Shown one piece after another: positions 51,001 through 60,003 of a stretch of 64,000 nucleotides of DNA; position 1 is the stretch's first letter, and each line of letters begins with the position of its first letter. The notes beneath the pieces are model-generated. The model did not search any database and was not told the DNA's origin. It was given only the letters and a program-made list of their open reading frames with translations. The stretch is taken from the NCBI RefSeq assembly GCF_014640175.1, contig NZ_BMGL01000001.1, positions 1 through 64,000 on the forward strand, in the 5' to 3' direction. The translations under genes were made by a program, and so were the position numbers. The stretch is from Psychroflexus salis. GTDB taxonomy: Bacteria; Bacteroidota; Bacteroidia; Flavobacteriales; Flavobacteriaceae.

Positions 51001-52554
51001 ATGAGTGATATAGCTAAAAAATTCGGAATTGATAAAGCTTTAGAAGAATTGGGTATTTCAAAAATGAATGCAGGATCTTCAACTGGAACTGACTTTTTTG
51101 CCCATGGTGAAGAAATAAAATCCTACTCGCCTGTAGATGGCGCCTATATTGGAAGCGTAAAAGCAACCACCAAAGAAGATTACGAAAAAGTAGCTTCAAC
51201 AGCTTTTAAAGGTTTTAAAGAATGGAGAAAATTACCTGCACCGCAGCGTGGCGAAGTGGTAAGACAATTTAACGATGAATTACGAAGATTGAAAGCTCCC
51301 CTTGGAAAATTGGTTTCTTATGAAATGGGAAAATCCTATCAAGAAGGTTTAGGCGAAGTGCAAGAAATGATAGATATCTGCGATTTTGCAGTAGGCTTAT
51401 CAAGACAATTGCACGGTTTAACGATGCATTCGGAACGACCTGGACACAGAATGTACGAACAATACCACCCTTTAGGAGTTGTAGGTGTAATTTCTGCTTT
51501 TAACTTTCCAGTAGCTGTTTGGTCATGGAATACTGCATTAGCTTGGGTTTGTGGCGATGCTTGTATTTGGAAAGGTTCAGAAAAAACACCATTAACATCG
51601 GTTGCTTGTCAAAAAATTGCGGCTCGTGTTTTTGAACAAAATGGAGTTCCTGCAGGAATTTCGTCTTTAGTAACTGGAGATTATAAAGTAGGCGAATACA
51701 TGACAAGTGACGAGCGTTTGCCGTTAATTTCTGCAACTGGATCTACCAGAATGGGGAAAATTGTTGCACAAGATGTAGCAAAACGCTTAGGAAAAACTTT
51801 ATTAGAATTAGGCGGAAATAACGCCATTATTGTAACTCCAGATGCGGATATTAAAAACACTGTAATCGGTGCTGTTTTTGGAGCAGTTGGAACCTGTGGG
51901 CAACGTTGTACATCTACAAGACGTTTAATTGTACATGAAGATGTTTATGACAAAGTTAAAACAGCAATTGTAGATGCTTATAAGCAAATTAGAATTGGAA
52001 ATCCGTTAGATGAAAACAACCATGTTGGACCGTTAATTGATAAAGATGCAGTACAAAATTACCTTGCTGCTTTAGAAAAGGTAAAGCAAGAAGGCGGAAA
52101 TGTTTTAGTTGAAGGTGGCGTGTTAGAAGGCGAAGGCTACGAAAGCGGATGCTACGTAAAACCAGCTATAGCTGAAGCTGAAAACCATTTTGAAATTGTA
52201 CAACATGAAACTTTTGCTCCTGTTTTATACATTATGAAGTATTCGGGAAGTATCGAAAACGCGATGGATATGCAAAATGGAGTAAGACAAGGACTTTCTT
52301 CTGCAATTATGACCAATAATTTGCGTGAAGCTGAATATTTCTTATCTGTGGAAGGTTCAGATTGTGGTATTGCGAATGTAAATATTGGAACTTCTGGCGC
52401 CGAAATTGGCGGTGCCTTTGGTGGAGAAAAAGATACAGGTGGAGGAAGAGAATCGGGTTCTGATGCTTGGAAAATTTATATGCGTAGACAAACCAACACC
52501 ATTAATTACACAACCGAATTACCTTTAGCGCAAGGAATAAAATTTGATTTATAA
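51001..52554 (+). CDS. Aldehyde dehydrogenase family protein, ALDH7/AmaB-like (aminoadipate-semialdehyde type)
   Basis: 517 residues. General ALDH motifs: SAFNFPVAVWSWNTALAW near 164, LLELGGNNAIIV with E269, GTCGQRCTSTRRL with the nucleophile C303, and FAPVLYI near 400. The N-terminal ALEELGI start and the GQRCTSTRRL block are characteristic of the ALDH7 (antiquitin/AmaB) class, which oxidises alpha-aminoadipate semialdehyde in lysine breakdown. A weak -7 element (TATTTTCGC, 50954-50962) is upstream. It ends with a strong terminator, so it is a single-gene unit. Confidence 0.9.
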   Translation: MSDIAKKFGIDKALEELGISKMNAGSSTGTDFFAHGEEIKSYSPVDGAYIGSVKATTKEDYEKVASTAFKGFKEWRKLPAPQRGEVVRQFNDELRRLKAPLGKLVSYEMGKSYQEGLGEVQEMIDICDFAVGLSRQLHGLTMHSERPGHRMYEQYHPLGVVGVISAFNFPVAVWSWNTALAWVCGDACIWKGSEKTPLTSVACQKIAARVFEQNGVPAGISSLVTGDYKVGEYMTSDERLPLISATGSTRMGKIVAQDVAKRLGKTLLELGGNNAIIVTPDADIKNTVIGAVFGAVGTCGQRCTSTRRLIVHEDVYDKVKTAIVDAYKQIRIGNPLDENNHVGPLIDKDAVQNYLAALEKVKQEGGNVLVEGGVLEGEGYESGCYVKPAIAEAENHFEIVQHETFAPVLYIMKYSGSIENAMDMQNGVRQGLSSAIMTNNLREAEYFLSVEGSDCGIANVNIGTSGAEIGGAFGGEKDTGGGRESGSDAWKIYMRRQTNTINYTTELPLAQGIKFDL

Positions 52555-52592
52555 GAAATTAAATTCGTTGTAATTATTACTAAAAGCCTAAA

Positions 52593-52631
52593 AATAAAAG
52601 GTTTTGCTATAAAACAGCAAAACCTTTTATT
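52593..52631 (+). terminator. Rho-independent terminator after the aldehyde dehydrogenase gene
   Basis: AATAAAAGGTTTTGCT (52593-52608) and AGCAAAACCTTTTATT (52616-52631) form a perfect 16-bp stem with a 7-nt loop, with T-rich ends. Confidence 0.88.
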
Positions 52632-52661
52632 ATGCGTGTTCAGTAAATCTTAGCTTAGATT

Positions 52662-52692
52662 TTTGAATACGAAATAAAAAAACTTACTTTGC
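52662..52692 (+). promoter_or_regulatory. Promoter of the fabH-accB-accC operon
   Basis: TTTG (52662-52665) and TTACTTTGC (52684-52692) are 18 nt apart, one mismatch from TTTG-N17-19-TAnnTTTGC. The transcript would begin near 52699, 46 nt before the fabH ATG. Confidence 0.6.
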
Positions 52693-52744
52693 GTAATATT
52701 TAGCTTTTAATTCAAGATAAAACTTGAATTGCAAATACAATTCT

Positions 52745-53749
52745 ATGAATAAAATTAATGCAGCTATTACCGCTGTTGGCGCTTATGTTCCTGAAGACAT
52801 TTTAACCAACAAAATGTTAGAAGAAATGGTTGAAACCAACGACGAATGGATTACCAGCCGAACAGGAATTAAAGAAAGAAGAGTTTTAAAAGACCCTAAT
52901 AAAGGAACTTCGTACTTAGGCATACAAGCTAGTAAAGACTTAATTCAAAAATCTGGTATCGATCCAGAAGAAATTGACCTTGTTATTTTTGCCACAGCAA
53001 CACCCGATTTACCTGTTGCATCTACTGCAGCGTATACAGCTTCTCAAATTGGAGCAGTAAATGCTTTTTCTTACGATCTGCAGGCCGCATGTTCTAGTTT
53101 TTTATATGGCATGTCTACTGCAGCAGCATACATAGAATCGGGTAGATATAAGAAAATCCTATTAATCGGAGCCGATAAAATGTCTTCTATTATAGACTAT
53201 AAAGACCGTGCAACTTGTATTATTTTTGGCGATGGTGCTGGCGCAGTTCTTTTTGAACCCAATACAGAAGGTTTAGGTTTACAGGATGAAATACTCCGTA
53301 CAGACGGTATTGGCCGTAATTTCTTAAAAATAGATGCAGGTGGCTCATTGTTACCCGCTTCGGAAGAAACTGTTAAAAACAAACAACACTACGTATACCA
53401 AGATGGAAAAACCGTATTTAAATTTGCGGTTTCCAATATGGCCGACGTAAGTGAGCAAATTATGCAAAGAAACAATTTAAGTGGCGACGATGTAAATTGG
53501 CTAGTACCACATCAAGCCAATAAACGTATTGTAGATGCTACTGCTAAACGAATGAATTTAGATGCTGATAAAGTACTTATGAATATAGAGCGTTATGGAA
53601 ATACAACTTCTGCAACGCTTCCTTTATTATTAAGCGATTTTGAACAACAATTGAAAAAAGGAGATAATGTAATATTTGCCGCATTTGGTGGTGGATTCAC
53701 TTGGGGATCTATTTATTTAAAATGGGCTTATAATTCAAAAAACAACTAA
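52745..53749 (+). CDS. fabH: Beta-ketoacyl-ACP synthase III
   Basis: 334 residues from the ATG at 52745; an in-frame TTG at 52724 is less likely because the family begins with this MNKINAAITAVGAYVPE. The triad is C116 (DLQAACSSFLYG), H256 (VPHQANKRIVDA) and N286 (ERYGNTTSAT). It starts fatty acid synthesis from acetyl- or branched acyl-CoA and malonyl-ACP. accB follows by 11 bp. Confidence 0.95.
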   Translation: MNKINAAITAVGAYVPEDILTNKMLEEMVETNDEWITSRTGIKERRVLKDPNKGTSYLGIQASKDLIQKSGIDPEEIDLVIFATATPDLPVASTAAYTASQIGAVNAFSYDLQAACSSFLYGMSTAAAYIESGRYKKILLIGADKMSSIIDYKDRATCIIFGDGAGAVLFEPNTEGLGLQDEILRTDGIGRNFLKIDAGGSLLPASEETVKNKQHYVYQDGKTVFKFAVSNMADVSEQIMQRNNLSGDDVNWLVPHQANKRIVDATAKRMNLDADKVLMNIERYGNTTSATLPLLLSDFEQQLKKGDNVIFAAFGGGFTWGSIYLKWAYNSKNN

Positions 53750-53760
53750 ACATTGAAACT

Positions 53761-54267
53761 ATGGATTTAAAAGAAATTCAAAACCTGATTAAATTTGTAG
53801 CTAAGTCTGGGACTAGTGAAGTACGTTTAGAAATGGACGATGTAAAGATTACCATTAAAAACGAAAAAGAAAGCAAAGGTGAAAACCAAACTGTAATTCA
53901 CCAAATGCCTATGCAACAGCCGCAAATGCAGCAGATGCCACAGCAACAACTTGCACCACAGCCTCAAGCACAAGCACCTGCTTCTCCCGAAGCTGGAGAA
54001 ACAAAACAAGAAGGAGAAAACGACAAGTATATTACAGTAAAATCTCCCATAATTGGAACTTTTTATCGCAAACCTTCGCCAGACAAGCCTGTTTTTGTTG
54101 AAGTTGGATCTAGCATTAGTGAAGGCGACGTACTTTGTACCATTGAAGCTATGAAACTTTTTAATGAAATTGAAAGTGAAGTTTCTGGAAAGGTTGTAAA
54201 AGTCTTGGTTGACGATTCTACTCCAGTAGAATTTGATCAACCTTTATTTTTAATAGACCCATCTTAA
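53761..54267 (+). CDS. accB: Biotin carboxyl carrier protein of acetyl-CoA carboxylase
   Basis: 168 residues. An N-terminal helical part (1-35), a Q/P/M-rich linker (48-78, many QMQQMP-type repeats) and a C-terminal biotinyl domain (about 88-168) with the EAMKLFNEIE motif; K132 is the biotinylated lysine. It carries carboxybiotin between AccC and the transferase. It lies between fabH and accC, the common operon order. Confidence 0.95.
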   Translation: MDLKEIQNLIKFVAKSGTSEVRLEMDDVKITIKNEKESKGENQTVIHQMPMQQPQMQQMPQQQLAPQPQAQAPASPEAGETKQEGENDKYITVKSPIIGTFYRKPSPDKPVFVEVGSSISEGDVLCTIEAMKLFNEIESEVSGKVVKVLVDDSTPVEFDQPLFLIDPS

Positions 54268-54311
54268 AAGAGCTTGCCTAAAAGGTATGCTTTAACTTAA
54301 AACAAAAACTT

Positions 54312-55670
54312 ATGTTTAAGAAAATTCTCATTGCAAATCGAGGAGAAATTGCGCTTAGGGTAATTCGTACATGCAAAGAAATGGGCATAAAAACTGTAGC
54401 CGTTTACTCTACAGCAGATAAAGAAAGCCTTCATGTACGTTTTGCAGACGAAGCAGTTTGTATAGGGCCAGCTCCTAGTAGCGAATCGTATTTAAAAATT
54501 CCACATATCATAGCAGCAGCAGAAATTACAAATGCAGATGCTATACATCCCGGTTATGGATTTTTATCTGAAAACGCAAATTTTTCAAAAATATGTAAGG
54601 AACACGATATAAAATTTATTGGTGCTTCGCATGATATGATTGAAAAAATGGGAGATAAAGCAACGGCAAAAGCCACCATGAAAGCTGCCGGTGTTCCTTG
54701 TGTTCCAGGATCTGAAGGAATTTTAAAAGATTTTGAAGATTGTTTAAAAACCGCTAAAAAAATCGGTTTCCCTGTTATGCTTAAAGCTACTGCAGGTGGT
54801 GGCGGGAAAGGAATGCGAGCCGTTTGGAGCGAAGACAAGTTAGAAAATGCTTGGGAATCGGCAAGACAAGAAGCAAAAGCTGGTTTTGGAAATGACGGTA
54901 TGTATATGGAGAAACTGATTGAAGAACCAAGACATATCGAAATTCAAATTGTAGGCGACCAAACTGGAAAAGCCTGCCATTTATCCGAAAGAGATTGTTC
55001 TGTTCAACGTAGGCATCAAAAACTTACTGAAGAAACACCTTCTCCATTTATGACGGATGAGTTACGTGAAGAAATGGGTAATGCAGCCGTAAAAGCAGCC
55101 GAATATATTAAATATGAAGGTGCTGGAACTGTTGAATTTTTGGTAGATAAACACCGAAAATTCTACTTTATGGAAATGAATACCCGAATACAAGTTGAGC
55201 ATCCTATTACCGAAATGGTAGTAGACCACGACCTTATTCGTGAACAAATATTAGTAGCTGCAGGTGTTCCTATTTCTGGTAAAAATTATTATCCTAAATT
55301 ACATAGCATCGAATGTAGAATTAATGCAGAAGATCCTTACAATAACTTTAGACCTTCGCCAGGTAAGATTGTAAATCTACACACACCAGGTGGTCATGGA
55401 GTTCGTTTAGATACGCATGTATATAGCGGATATATAATACCACCAAACTATGATTCTATGGTAGCTAAATTAATTACTACTGCACAAACACGACAAGAAG
55501 CTATACATAAAATGAAACGCGCATTAGACGAGTTTGTAGTTGAAGGGGTAAAAACTACAATTCCATTTCATAGACAACTAATGGATCATCCAGATTATTT
55601 AGCTGGCAACTATACTACTAAATTTATGGAAGATTTCGTACTTGAAGCTGAAGTGGAAGAAGAAGACTAA
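54312..55670 (+). CDS. accC: Biotin carboxylase subunit of acetyl-CoA carboxylase
   Basis: 452 residues, ATP-grasp fold. [20 protein letters not shown] at the start, ATP-binding [15 protein letters not shown] near 157, [17 protein letters not shown] near 199, and [16 protein letters not shown] near 286, with the catalytic Glu and Arg. It carboxylates the biotin on AccB using bicarbonate and ATP. It ends at a strong bidirectional terminator. Confidence 0.97.
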   Translation: MFKKILIANRGEIALRVIRTCKEMGIKTVAVYSTADKESLHVRFADEAVCIGPAPSSESYLKIPHIIAAAEITNADAIHPGYGFLSENANFSKICKEHDIKFIGASHDMIEKMGDKATAKATMKAAGVPCVPGSEGILKDFEDCLKTAKKIGFPVMLKATAGGGGKGMRAVWSEDKLENAWESARQEAKAGFGNDGMYMEKLIEEPRHIEIQIVGDQTGKACHLSERDCSVQRRHQKLTEETPSPFMTDELREEMGNAAVKAAEYIKYEGAGTVEFLVDKHRKFYFMEMNTRIQVEHPITEMVVDHDLIREQILVAAGVPISGKNYYPKLHSIECRINAEDPYNNFRPSPGKIVNLHTPGGHGVRLDTHVYSGYIIPPNYDSMVAKLITTAQTRQEAIHKMKRALDEFVVEGVKTTIPFHRQLMDHPDYLAGNYTTKFMEDFVLEAEVEEED

Positions 55671-55686
55671 ATTTAAAATTTTATAC

Positions 55687-55726
55687 AATCAAAAGCCGTT
55701 TTAGTTATCTAAAACGGCTTTTGATT
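55687..55726. terminator. Bidirectional terminator between accC and the dksA-like gene
   Basis: AATCAAAAGCCGTTTTAG (55687-55704) and CTAAAACGGCTTTTGATT (55709-55726) form a perfect 18-bp stem with a TTAT loop, with A/T runs on both sides. Two convergent units end here. Confidence 0.9.
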
Positions 55727-55798
55727 TTTAATTAGAAAAATATCTAAAATTTTTCGAAATTTTCTAATTCCAATATAACAGATAATTAACTATTAAAA

Positions 55799-56182
55799 TT
55801 ATCCCTGATTATTTTTAGCTTCTATGCTTAAAGTAGCATGTGGAACAAGCTTTAAACGTTCTTTGTTTATCAATTTTCCTGTAACACGACAAATTCCGTA
55901 AGTTTTGTTTTCTATACGAATAAGCGCATTTTTCAAATCGCGAATAAATTTTCCTTGACGAATAGCTAAGGCAGAATTGGCTTCTTTACTTAAAGTATTA
56001 CTGCCATCGTCGAAAGATTTAAATGTAGGAGCTGTGTCTTCAGTATCGTTAGAACTTCCATTTTTGAAAGCTTCTTGGTATAATTTCAATTGCTTTTCAG
56101 CTTTTTCAATTTTGTCTTCAATTAGTGCTTTAAACTCCGCTAAATGTTCGTCGCTATATCTCTCTTTGATTGTTGATTGCAT
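55799..56182 (-). CDS. TraR/DksA-like protein lacking its zinc ligands
   Basis: 127 residues: a coiled coil (about 10-40 and 65-92) and a C-terminal zinc-finger-like region YGICRVTGKLINKERL. Of the four Cys of a DksA finger only C98 remains (the others read T, S and A), as known for flavobacterial members. It may still bind RNA polymerase through the coiled coil. It begins 5 bp after ileS on the same strand. In many Flavobacteriia lspA comes next; here a terminator and accC follow instead. Confidence 0.85.
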   Translation of the reverse strand: MQSTIKERYSDEHLAEFKALIEDKIEKAEKQLKLYQEAFKNGSSNDTEDTAPTFKSFDDGSNTLSKEANSALAIRQGKFIRDLKNALIRIENKTYGICRVTGKLINKERLKLVPHATLSIEAKNNQG

Positions 56183-56187
56183 GATTT

Positions 56188-59100
56188 TTAATTTTTTTTC
56201 ATTTGAAGAACTGTGCTCACATCATCGAATTCAATGACAGTTCCTTGATTAATTTGGTTGCTAAATATAAGCTTTGCTGTTAAAGTTTCAGCCATAATAT
56301 AGTTTAAATTTTCATTAACAGCTGTTTTTAACTTTTTATTTTCTTGTAAGGTAATGATTACTTGGTCAGTAACATCAAAACCACTTTCCTTTCTAATATT
56401 CTGAATGCGATTTATCAATTCTCTTGCAATACCCTCATTAATAAGTTCTTCGTTTAATGTAATGTCTAAAGCAACTGTAATTCCGTTTGCAGAAGCCACT
56501 AACCAACCTTCTATGTCTTCTGAAGTAATTTCAACCTCATCGAGTTGTATAGTAGTAGGCTTATTGTTCACATCAATTTCAATTTCTCCTTGCTGTTCTA
56601 TTTTTTTAATAGCATCTGCATCGAATTGCTGAATGGCTTGAACCGCAAATTTCATTTCTTTGCCAAATCGTGGACCTAAAACTTTAAAATTAGGTTTAAT
56701 GCTTTTTACTAATATACCTGATGCATCATCTAAAAACTCAATTTCTTTTACATTAACTTCAGCCTTAATTAAATCTGCAACTGCGGCAATTTCTTCTCGT
56801 GTTTGCTCATCTAAAACAGGAATCATAATTCGCTGTAAAGGCTGGCGTACTTTAATCATTTCTTTTTTTCTTAGCGACAAAACTAAAGATGAAATGCTTT
56901 GTGCTTTTTGCATTTTACGCTCTAAACTTTTATTGATAAATGCTTCATTAGCCAATGGAAAATTAGCTAAGTGCACACTTTCTTCAGCTTTAACCGATGT
57001 GTTTTTAGTTAAATCTTTATACAATTGATCTGCAAAAAATGGGGCTACAGGAGCAGAAAGTTCTGCTACTGTTTTTAAACATGTAAATAGTGTTTGATAA
57101 GCAGAAATTTTATCTGCTTTGTAATCGCCTTTCCAAAATCGTCTTCTACACAAACGCACATACCAATTGCTTAAGTTTTCTTGCACAAATTCTGAGATAG
57201 CTCGTGTAGCTTTCGTAGGCTCATAATCATCATAAAAATGATCTACATGTTGAATAAGTGTATTTAATTCAGATAAAATCCACTGATCGATTTCTGGTCT
57301 CTCCTTTAGAGCTATTTCGTTTTCTGCATAACTAAACTCATCAATGTTTGCATACAATGCAAAAAAGGAATACGTATTGTATAAAGTACCAAAGAATTTT
57401 CGCTGTACTTCTGCTATTCCTGCTAAATCAAATTTTAAATTATCCCATGGATTAGCATTACTAATCATATACCAACGCGTTGCATCTGGACCGTAGGTTT
57501 TTAAAGTTTCAAAAGGATTAACAGCATTTCCTAATCGTTTGGACATTTTTTGTCCATTTTTATCTAAAACCAATCCGTTAGAAACTACATTTTTATAAGC
57601 TACCCGATCAAAAACCATGGTTGCTATAGCATGCAAAGTATAAAACCAACCCCGTGTTTGGTCTACGCCTTCTGCAATAAAATCGGCTTGAAAGCCCCCC
57701 AGCCCCCTAAGGGGAGACTTATCAAGCTTATCTTTAATCTTTTTTAGGACTGCTTCTGTTTCATTTATAACTTCTTTATTTGAAAAGCGAATGACATTTA
57801 AGTCAAAGTTCTCTTTCAAAAATTGACTCCTAAATTCATCATTTTTTCTAATCTCTGGATCATTATGATAACCTCCGTCAACTTCAACAATCAATTTTCT
57901 ATCCAAACAAACGAAATCTGCTATGTATTCATCAATAATATGTTCTCTTCTAAATTTATAACCAGAAAGCTTCTTTCCTCTTAAAAACTCCCATAAAGTT
58001 TTTTCTGCTTGATTGGGATTTTTTTTTCTGTTTTGAGCTTTTTCCTTTAAAAATTTATAAGAAGACTTACGAGCTGTCTGATATCTTGGAGAAACAAGTC
58101 CCCCTTTGGGGGATTTAGGGGGCATCTCGAATGGGTAATGCCACTGCGCGTAAGGCATAGAACCTGAATCGAACCAAACATCGATTAAATCGGCTTCGCG
58201 CTTCATGGGTTTTCCATCTTCAGAAACTAAGGTAATTTCGTCGACTACATTTTTGTGTAAATCTACTTGAGCGTAATTTTCGTCACTCATATTACCTACT
58301 TCAAATTCTGCGTAGGGATCTTCTTGCATTAAACCAGCTGCAATGGATTTTTGTATTTCCTTTTTCAATTCTTCAATCGAACCGATTATTTTTTCTACTT
58401 TTCCATCTTCTGTTCGCCAAATTGGTAAAGGAATTCCCCAATAACGAGACCTCGATAAATTCCAATCGTTGGCATTGGCTAACCAGTTTCCAAAACGACC
58501 TTCGCCAGTAGATTTAGGTTTCCAATTAATATTGGTATTTAAATCGTGCATTCGGTCTTTAAAATCGGTTACTTTAATAAACCAAGAATCTAGTGGATAG
58601 TACAAAATAGGCTTATCTGTTCTCCAGCAATTAGGATACGAGTGCACGTATTTTTCTACATGGAATGCTTTATTTTCTTCTTTTAGTTTAATGGCTAATT
58701 CAACATCGATAGATTTTTCTGGAGCTTCGCCTTCTGGGTAATATTCATTTTTTACATATTTACCGGAGAATTCGTCCATTTCTGGTCTAAATTTTCCTTT
58801 TAAATCAACTAAAGGAACAAGATTGTCATTTTCGTCTTTTACCAACATACCTGGCACTTCAGGTTTAGCCTGTTTTGCTACTTGTGCGTCGTCTGCACCA
58901 AAAGTAGGTGCTGTATGTACAATTCCAGTTCCATCTTCGGTAGTAACAAAATCGCCTAATATAACGCGAAATGCATTTTCAGGATGATGATAAGGTTGAG
59001 CAAAATCGAGTAATTGTTCGTAACGAGCTTCAGCTAATTCTTTTCCTTTAAAAGTTTGTACTATAAAATAAGGAATCTTTTTATCTGCTTTTTGATAAGC

Positions 59101-59997
59101 TTTTACATCTTCTAAACTGTCTACTGCTTTAAACTTTTTATGAAATTGCTTTTTAATTAAATTCTTGGCAACTACAACATGGATGGGCTCAAAAGTGTAT
59201 TGATTGTAAGTTGAAACCAATACATAATCGATTTTTGGTCCAACTGTTAATGCTGTATTACTTGGTAAAGTCCATGGTGTGGTGGTCCAAGCAATAAAGA
59301 AAACATCTCCTTGTACTGATTGGAGTGATGTGGGTAAACTTTCTTTTACAGCTTTAAATTGAGCAGTAACTGTTGTATCGGTTACGTCTTGGTAGGTGCC
59401 AGGTTGGTTTAACTCGTGCGAGCTTAAACCTGTTCCCGCTTTAGGAGAATACGGCTGAATGGTATAGCCTTTGTAAATTAAACCTTTTTTGTAAATTTCT
59501 GAAAGTAACCACCAAACACTTTCCATGTACTTAGATGTATAGGTAACATAGGGATTGTCCATATCAACCCAGTATCCAATTTTTTCAGTTAATTCGTTCC
59601 ATACGTCGGTATAACGCATTACAGCTTCTTTACAAGCTTTGTTATAATCTGCAATTGAAATTTTTGTGCCAATATCTTCTTTGGTGATGCCTAATTCTTT
59701 TTCAACACCCAATTCTACCGGCAAACCATGTGTATCCCAGCCTGCTTTTCGTTTTACATGAAAACCTTTCTGGGTTTTATAACGACAAAATATATCTTTA
59801 ATGCTACGTGCCATAACATGGTGAATACCAGGTTGGCCGTTGGCCGATGGAGGGCCTTCAAAAAAAACAAAAGGAGTTTCGCCTTCTCGCGAATCCATAC
59901 TTTTTTGAAAGATTGCATTCTTCTTCCAATCTTCTCCAACTTTGTTAGCAGTTTCTGTTAAGTCTAAAGCTTTATATTCAGTAAATTTCTTTGTCAT
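56188..59997 (-). CDS. ileS: Isoleucyl-tRNA synthetase with in-frame DUF559 endonuclease insertion
   Basis: 1269 residues from the ATG at 59997 (a GTG lies two codons upstream). The synthetase is complete: HIGH-equivalent PSANGQPGIHHVMAR near 55, CP1 editing domain in the middle, catalytic WFDSGSMPYAQW near 607, ADFIAEGVDQTRGWF near 770, KMSKRLGNAVNP near 819 and an anticodon-binding C-terminus. Between HYPFE and ADFIAEG, residues ~625-768 are foreign: a DUF559/Vsr-like endonuclease (LWEFLRGKKLSGYKF, then EVDGG at 705-709, H711). Without the insertion the protein is about 1125 residues, normal for Bacteroidota. No stop or splice motif is seen, so the insert is presumably translated and retained. 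Confidence 0.93.
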   Translation of the reverse strand: MTKKFTEYKALDLTETANKVGEDWKKNAIFQKSMDSREGETPFVFFEGPPSANGQPGIHHVMARSIKDIFCRYKTQKGFHVKRKAGWDTHGLPVELGVEKELGITKEDIGTKISIADYNKACKEAVMRYTDVWNELTEKIGYWVDMDNPYVTYTSKYMESVWWLLSEIYKKGLIYKGYTIQPYSPKAGTGLSSHELNQPGTYQDVTDTTVTAQFKAVKESLPTSLQSVQGDVFFIAWTTTPWTLPSNTALTVGPKIDYVLVSTYNQYTFEPIHVVVAKNLIKKQFHKKFKAVDSLEDVKAYQKADKKIPYFIVQTFKGKELAEARYEQLLDFAQPYHHPENAFRVILGDFVTTEDGTGIVHTAPTFGADDAQVAKQAKPEVPGMLVKDENDNLVPLVDLKGKFRPEMDEFSGKYVKNEYYPEGEAPEKSIDVELAIKLKEENKAFHVEKYVHSYPNCWRTDKPILYYPLDSWFIKVTDFKDRMHDLNTNINWKPKSTGEGRFGNWLANANDWNLSRSRYWGIPLPIWRTEDGKVEKIIGSIEELKKEIQKSIAAGLMQEDPYAEFEVGNMSDENYAQVDLHKNVVDEITLVSEDGKPMKREADLIDVWFDSGSMPYAQWHYPFEMPPKSPKGGLVSPRYQTARKSSYKFLKEKAQNRKKNPNQAEKTLWEFLRGKKLSGYKFRREHIIDEYIADFVCLDRKLIVEVDGGYHNDPEIRKNDEFRSQFLKENFDLNVIRFSNKEVINETEAVLKKIKDKLDKSPLRGLGGFQADFIAEGVDQTRGWFYTLHAIATMVFDRVAYKNVVSNGLVLDKNGQKMSKRLGNAVNPFETLKTYGPDATRWYMISNANPWDNLKFDLAGIAEVQRKFFGTLYNTYSFFALYANIDEFSYAENEIALKERPEIDQWILSELNTLIQHVDHFYDDYEPTKATRAISEFVQENLSNWYVRLCRRRFWKGDYKADKISAYQTLFTCLKTVAELSAPVAPFFADQLYKDLTKNTSVKAEESVHLANFPLANEAFINKSLERKMQKAQSISSLVLSLRKKEMIKVRQPLQRIMIPVLDEQTREEIAAVADLIKAEVNVKEIEFLDDASGILVKSIKPNFKVLGPRFGKEMKFAVQAIQQFDADAIKKIEQQGEIEIDVNNKPTTIQLDEVEITSEDIEGWLVASANGITVALDITLNEELINEGIARELINRIQNIRKESGFDVTDQVIITLQENKKLKTAVNENLNYIMAETLTAKLIFSNQINQGTVIEFDDVSTVLQMKKN
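57694..57720. repeat. Left terminal inverted repeat of the element in ileS
   Basis: 27 bp beginning GCCCCCCAGCCCCC and ending AAGGGGAGACTT. It contains an internal palindrome (CCCCTAAGGGG) and is the imperfect inverse of 58096-58123. Confidence 0.7.
58096..58123. repeat. Right terminal inverted repeat of the element in ileS
   Basis: 28 bp beginning AAGTCCCCCTTTGGGGG and ending TTTAGGGGGC, the imperfect inverse of 57694-57720. It has its own palindrome (CCCCCTTTGGGGG), so each end can form a hairpin by itself. Confidence 0.7.
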
Positions 59998-60003
59998 TTT
60001 CAC

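Larger units (their letters stand above)
57694..58123 (-). mobile_element. 430-bp DUF559-encoding palindrome-ended element inserted in ileS
   Basis: The element starts within codon ATG (625) of ileS, where the GCCCCCTAAATCC end begins, and ends just before TTTCAAGCCGATTT. It codes in the ileS frame for PPKSPKGG, then a DUF559 domain: QAEKTLWEFLRGKKL, YKFRREHIIDEYIADFVCLD, LIVEVDGGYHND, FDLNVIRFSNKEV, and SPLRGLGG at the other end. E705, D707 and H711 belong to the PD-(D/E)XK-type active site. No transposase is encoded and no clear target-site duplication is seen. Free-standing DUF559 genes flanked by similar CCCCC-rich repeats occur in Bacteroidota genomes (from memory). Confidence 0.75.

Noticed and set aside
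52724-52744. TTG start for fabH
   Set aside because: Adds seven residues not typical of FabH; ATG at 52745 matches the family start.
53827-54240. 137-codon minus-strand frame opposite accB
   Set aside because: Antisense shadow of the accB Q/P-rich linker and biotinyl domain.
57694-58123. Intein in ileS
   Set aside because: No Cys/Ser at the first residue of the insert, no block B or C-terminal HN-C/S/T motif, and the domain is DUF559 rather than an intein splicing fold.
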